Origin: JALNYB01 sp963676235
GTDB lineage: Archaea > Thermoplasmatota > Thermoplasmata > Methanomassiliicoccales > Methanomethylophilaceae
Reading direction: 5' to 3'
Length of the DNA: 64,000 nt
Assembly (NCBI GenBank): GCA_963676235.1
Contig: OY781044.1
Location: 1,364,001-1,428,000 of the forward strand
Under the pieces are notes generated by a model. The model saw only the letters and a program-made list of their open reading frames with translations. It ran no database searches and had not been told where the DNA came from. Both the position numbers and the translations under genes were made by a program. The first letter of the stretch is position 1, and every line of letters starts with the position of its first letter. Of this stretch, positions 60,920-64,000 are shown in pieces.

Positions 60920-62080
60920 TTATGAGTTCTTGTATTTGGATAGATAATAGCTTTTGATGATACCGTTTTTGAATCCGTTGTAGAAGTAATTCACATATAC
61001 GAATGCGGTAACAGTAGATATAACTCCCATGAACGCTATGTATCCAAGGTATGTTACAGCGATGCGGGAGAAATCCATCCCTAGGTATGCAGACATCATA
61101 AGCAACATCATGAAAAATGCGATGGCGAAGAATCCCTGGTATAATCTTCCCCTCATTCCTTTCCATAGATATAGCGGCCTGGGGGCGTCTGATATCACCT
61201 TTGCGCCTATGGATTTCACGATACTCCATGGGATAACAAGCGGAGACATGAATAGAGACACGAGTGTTGCGATAACAAGCATCTCACCAAATGGCATTGT
61301 TTTAAGGAATAGAGGATTCAGGAATATGTATGAACATATGACTAATCCTAATATGAAAATACTAAACGTAACATTCACGAATAATTCCCTGTTGAATTTA
61401 TCATCATCTAGGTCAGGTTCTAATTCTATATCTTTGACATCGATTATATCAGGTATTTGAAACAGCCATTCTGGGATATGGTTGGTTCTTTTCTCAGGAG
61501 GTGCCTCTAGCGATCTTATGATACGATAGAAGTAACTTCTGAAGTATCCGACGATCACAGCCACTACACCGTATGATACAAGGACGATCATGATCGCGAT
61601 CGAATATACACATACAATTAATGCATCTAGAGTAACTTTTCCGCCGAATATGTCAAAGAATCTGATAAGATATATGCTTGGATCGAATTCCTCTCCGAAT
61701 ATGTATAGAAAGCATGCCGTGGCTGCAGGAATCAGGATTACTATGGGAGTAGTGAATTTCCAACTACGAACTCCTTTATTGGCCAATGGCATGCACAACG
61801 CACCTAATATGATGAATCCTATCGTATATCCGAGACATATTCCGTAAATTATCTCGCTGAAGGTATATGCATTCATGATTAACATCAAAACGATAGATAA
61901 TAAAGCACATGCGACAATGAAAATAGGGAATATATTCACTATTATTTCATCTAATTTGTCTTGTTTTGTTTTTTCATCAGCATGTATCATCGTCATTATC
62001 TGACTTACAGCATTAGGTACGTTGGGAATTCCCGGAATCTTAGGAATATTGAATGATATGTCTAGTTTTTTAATACCCAT
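60920..62080 (-). CDS. polytopic membrane protein of unknown family
   Basis: 386 residues with nine or ten membrane helices in two clusters (about 47-190 and 245-375), separated by a cytosolic section rich in acidic residues (IPDIIDVKDIELEPDLDDD). The topology and the basic intracellular loops recall archaeal type IV pilus or TadC-like assembly proteins, but the TadC signature is not clear to me. It is co-oriented with the TPR gene. Confidence 0.45.
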   Translation of the reverse strand: MGIKKLDISFNIPKIPGIPNVPNAVSQIMTMIHADEKTKQDKLDEIIVNIFPIFIVACALLSIVLMLIMNAYTFSEIIYGICLGYTIGFIILGALCMPLANKGVRSWKFTTPIVILIPAATACFLYIFGEEFDPSIYLIRFFDIFGGKVTLDALIVCVYSIAIMIVLVSYGVVAVIVGYFRSYFYRIIRSLEAPPEKRTNHIPEWLFQIPDIIDVKDIELEPDLDDDKFNRELFVNVTFSIFILGLVICSYIFLNPLFLKTMPFGEMLVIATLVSLFMSPLVIPWSIVKSIGAKVISDAPRPLYLWKGMRGRLYQGFFAIAFFMMLLMMSAYLGMDFSRIAVTYLGYIAFMGVISTVTAFVYVNYFYNGFKNGIIKSYYLSKYKNS

Positions 62081-62162
62081 CTATATTGCGAATCATTTGT
62101 CGGTATCTATAATAATCGGTGTGAATCGACAGATATATTATTAATAAATCAATCAAGGGTCT

Positions 62163-63317
62163 ATGTCTGAAAAGAAGGGTCTGAAGAACAGAGGATATTC
62201 TCATGCGGACGTCGATGAAAGGCGTGAAGCAGTGGAGAAATTCTCCAATACCCATCTGGAAAACATTTCGAAATATTGTTTTGATTCCGAAAAAGCTTCT
62301 AAGAACATTGAGAACATGATAGGTGCAACGCAGATACCACTCGGATTTGCCGGGCCGATCACAATAAGCGGAGATTATGCCCAGGGTGATTTCATAATAC
62401 CTCTGGCAACAACCGAAGGCGCACTTGTAGCTTCTATATCTAGAGGGATGTCTGTAATCAATGCATCAGGCGGAGTACGTTCCAAGGTTTTCAGGGACTT
62501 CATGACCAGAGCACCGGTGTTCCGTGTAAGGGATATCGCACATTCAGCCGAGGTTATCGATTGGATACATAATAATTTTGAATTATTGGCTCAGACAACA
62601 AAGACTACGACCACTCATGGAAAACTATACAGTTTGGAAGCATATCCAAACGGAAGGAGTCTGTTCTTAAGACTTCAGTACGAGACAGGAGATGCTATGG
62701 GAATGAATATGGCCACCATTGCAACAGAAGCTGTATCAAGGGTCATCGAGAAAGAGACAGGTGCGGTAATGGTATCAGTATCTGGAAATATGTGCAGTGA
62801 CAAGAAACCGGCAGCCATCAACATGATCCAAGGTCGTGGAAAGACGGTGGTCGCAGAGGCACTTATACCAAAGGATATCGTTATAGAGAAGCTCCATACA
62901 GATACCGAAACGGTCGTTGAGACCAATTATAGGAAGAATCTGGTCGGAAGTACGATGGCCGTCACATTCGGAGCAAATGCACATGCAGCCAACATGGTAG
63001 CGGCTCTTTACATCGCAACAGGACAGGATCCTGCCCAGGTAGTAGGCGGAAGTATGACGATCACAACATGTGAGAATGTCGATGGGGATCTCTACATCTG
63101 CGTAAGGATGCCCTCAGTAGAAGTAGGAACGGTGGGCGGAGGAACAAGACTTCCGTGTCAATCAGAGGCGCTTACTATAATGGGATGCCTTGGCGATGGT
63201 GGAGCCAGGAAGTTCTCTGAACTCGTTGCAGCCACAGTGCTGGCTGGAGAATTATCAACACTTGCAGCTCAGGCGGCAGGTCAGCTTGGTAAAGCACATC
63301 AGGAACTCGGACGTTGA
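62163..63317 (+). CDS. hmgA: hydroxymethylglutaryl-CoA reductase (class I, archaeal)
   Basis: 384 residues. Catalytic segments: IENMIGATQIPLGFAGP, PLATTEGALVASISRGM with the catalytic Glu, DAMGMNM for NADP, SGNMCSDKKPAAINMIQGRGK with catalytic Lys, NAHAANMVAALYIATGQDPAQ, and GTVGGGTRLPCQ. It makes mevalonate for isoprenoid ether lipids in the cytosol. It lacks the eukaryotic membrane domain. The gene starts at ATG 62163 and is followed, after 4 bases, by pheT. Confidence 0.9.
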   Translation: MSEKKGLKNRGYSHADVDERREAVEKFSNTHLENISKYCFDSEKASKNIENMIGATQIPLGFAGPITISGDYAQGDFIIPLATTEGALVASISRGMSVINASGGVRSKVFRDFMTRAPVFRVRDIAHSAEVIDWIHNNFELLAQTTKTTTTHGKLYSLEAYPNGRSLFLRLQYETGDAMGMNMATIATEAVSRVIEKETGAVMVSVSGNMCSDKKPAAINMIQGRGKTVVAEALIPKDIVIEKLHTDTETVVETNYRKNLVGSTMAVTFGANAHAANMVAALYIATGQDPAQVVGGSMTITTCENVDGDLYICVRMPSVEVGTVGGGTRLPCQSEALTIMGCLGDGGARKFSELVAATVLAGELSTLAAQAAGQLGKAHQELGR

Positions 63318-63321
63318 TATA

Positions 63322-64000
63322 ATGCCTGTAATCAATTTCAAATACGAAGATCTTTGCTCGCTCATAGGCGAGAAAGTACCGCAGCAGACCCTCATACAGA
63401 GGATTCCCCTCATAGGTGCAGATATGCACGATACAGAAGGCAATGAAGACGAAATGTCCGTCGAATTCTTTCCAGACCGTCCCGATCTATTCAGTGTAGA
63501 AGGTCTTGCAAGAGGAATGAGAGCATTTTTGGATATCAAACCAGGAATGCAGGAATATGATGTAAAAAAGACGGATATCGTTGTTACAGCGGACGAGAGC
63601 GTCAAGAATATCAGACCATATTTCCTTTGTGCTGCCGTATTTGATGTCAATATCTCGGATGAATTCCTCAGATCCATGATGGAACTTCAAGAGAAGTTGC
63701 ATATCACCATCGGAAGGAAGAGAAACAAATTTGCTATCGGGATTCATGACCTCGATAAGGTCCAGGCTCCATTCACATACACAACGGCCAAGCCAGACGA
63801 AGTTAGATTCGTACCACTGGCGAAAACAGAGTCTATGACGATGGCGGAGATCCTCACCGAACACGAGAAAGGTGTTGATTATGCGCATCTTCTGAAAGGA
63901 TTGGACAGATATCCTGTTATATTTGATAAAAATAAGAATGTCCTTTCGTTCCCGCCTATAATAAACGGTGCGCTCACCACAGTGACAACGAACACACACA
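63322..64000 (+). CDS. pheT: phenylalanyl-tRNA synthetase beta subunit, 5' part (cut by the window edge)
   Basis: 226 codons are visible with no stop, so the gene continues beyond 64000. The start is MPVINFKYEDLCSLIGEKVP, and EMSVEFFPDRPDLFSVEGLARG is the diagnostic archaeal/eukaryotic-type PheT motif. The visible segment RKRNKFAIGIHDLDKVQAPF belongs to the B3/B4-like editing region. With PheS it charges tRNA-Phe. It is coupled to the HMG-CoA reductase gene with only 4 bases between stop and start. Confidence 0.9.
   Translation, partial: MPVINFKYEDLCSLIGEKVPQQTLIQRIPLIGADMHDTEGNEDEMSVEFFPDRPDLFSVEGLARGMRAFLDIKPGMQEYDVKKTDIVVTADESVKNIRPYFLCAAVFDVNISDEFLRSMMELQEKLHITIGRKRNKFAIGIHDLDKVQAPFTYTTAKPDEVRFVPLAKTESMTMAEILTEHEKGVDYAHLLKGLDRYPVIFDKNKNVLSFPPIINGALTTVTTNTH

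Noticed and set aside
1..64000. CRISPR arrays, rRNA and tRNA genes
   Set aside because: No regularly spaced repeats, no rRNA stretches and no cloverleaf with a GTTCRANTC T-loop were noticed; a tRNA with an intron could still be missed by eye.

Overview
The window is a chromosomal segment of a methanogenic euryarchaeon, most likely a member of the Methanomassiliicoccales (Thermoplasmata). The archaeal assignment rests on aIF6, S19e, L31e, L39e, PDCD5, replication factor C large subunit, 4-demethylwyosine synthase, an archaeal-type HMG-CoA reductase, the archaeal PheT start and an archaeal SRP RNA. The methanogen assignment rests on methanogenesis marker protein 2 and a coenzyme B chain-elongation operon. 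The order itself is an inference. No tRNA, rRNA or CRISPR array was seen.

1-9 kb is accessory DNA. A large adhesin-like surface protein lies between two decayed tyrosine-recombinase tails. It is followed by an AT-rich, defence-like set: a winged-helix protein, a zinc-ribbon DUF4145 protein, a Vsr-like nuclease and a Shedu (SduA, DUF4263) nuclease gene. The Shedu gene is split by a 1.66 kb IS4-superfamily element. The 6-bp target duplication (TTAAAA) is intact, and removing the element with one duplicate restores one reading frame of about 404 codons.

9-15.4 kb is a tight operon: an IorA-like thiamine-pyrophosphate enzyme with no ferredoxin domain, AksA, AksD, AksE, a 31-codon ORF joined to its neighbours by ATGA overlaps, AksF and an aldehyde dehydrogenase. 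AksE carries the YLRT homoaconitase signature, so the set is read as 2-oxosuberate (coenzyme B) synthesis. The TPP enzyme is a candidate for the following decarboxylation.

15.6-31 kb holds small metabolic genes, a cation-efflux pump, two tandem paralogous membrane proteins, a glycosyltransferase, a zinc-ribbon CPBP protease, an iron/corrinoid-type ABC importer (divergent ATPase, dockerin-like/binding-protein fusion, permease, methyltransferase) with palindromic operators in the divergent promoter, and an ABC exporter pair. 31.2-33.5 kb is a run of three tiny hydrophobic proteins. The third is split by a second IS4-superfamily element with a 6-bp TTATAG duplication, and again the frame is exactly restorable.

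33.6-47.4 kb contains a secreted protein, two tandem PNPOx-fold proteins, a YitT/YczE-like protein, a nitroreductase, SfsA, an HprK-like kinase with a membrane partner, flavoproteins, Taw1, RFC-L, an ABC ATPase and a sodium:solute symporter with its small partner. The SRP RNA gene is at 47.5 kb. 47.8-64 kb is mostly core genome: marker protein 2, a site-2 protease, an MptE/DUF373 pair, a frameshifted surface protein, a metallo-hydrolase, the S19e-PDCD5-L39e-L31e-aIF6 cluster, rubrerythrin, a TPR protein, HMG-CoA reductase and the start of PheT. Two intergenic regions (49.67 kb and 58.13 kb) look like unannotated structured RNAs with their own TATA boxes.
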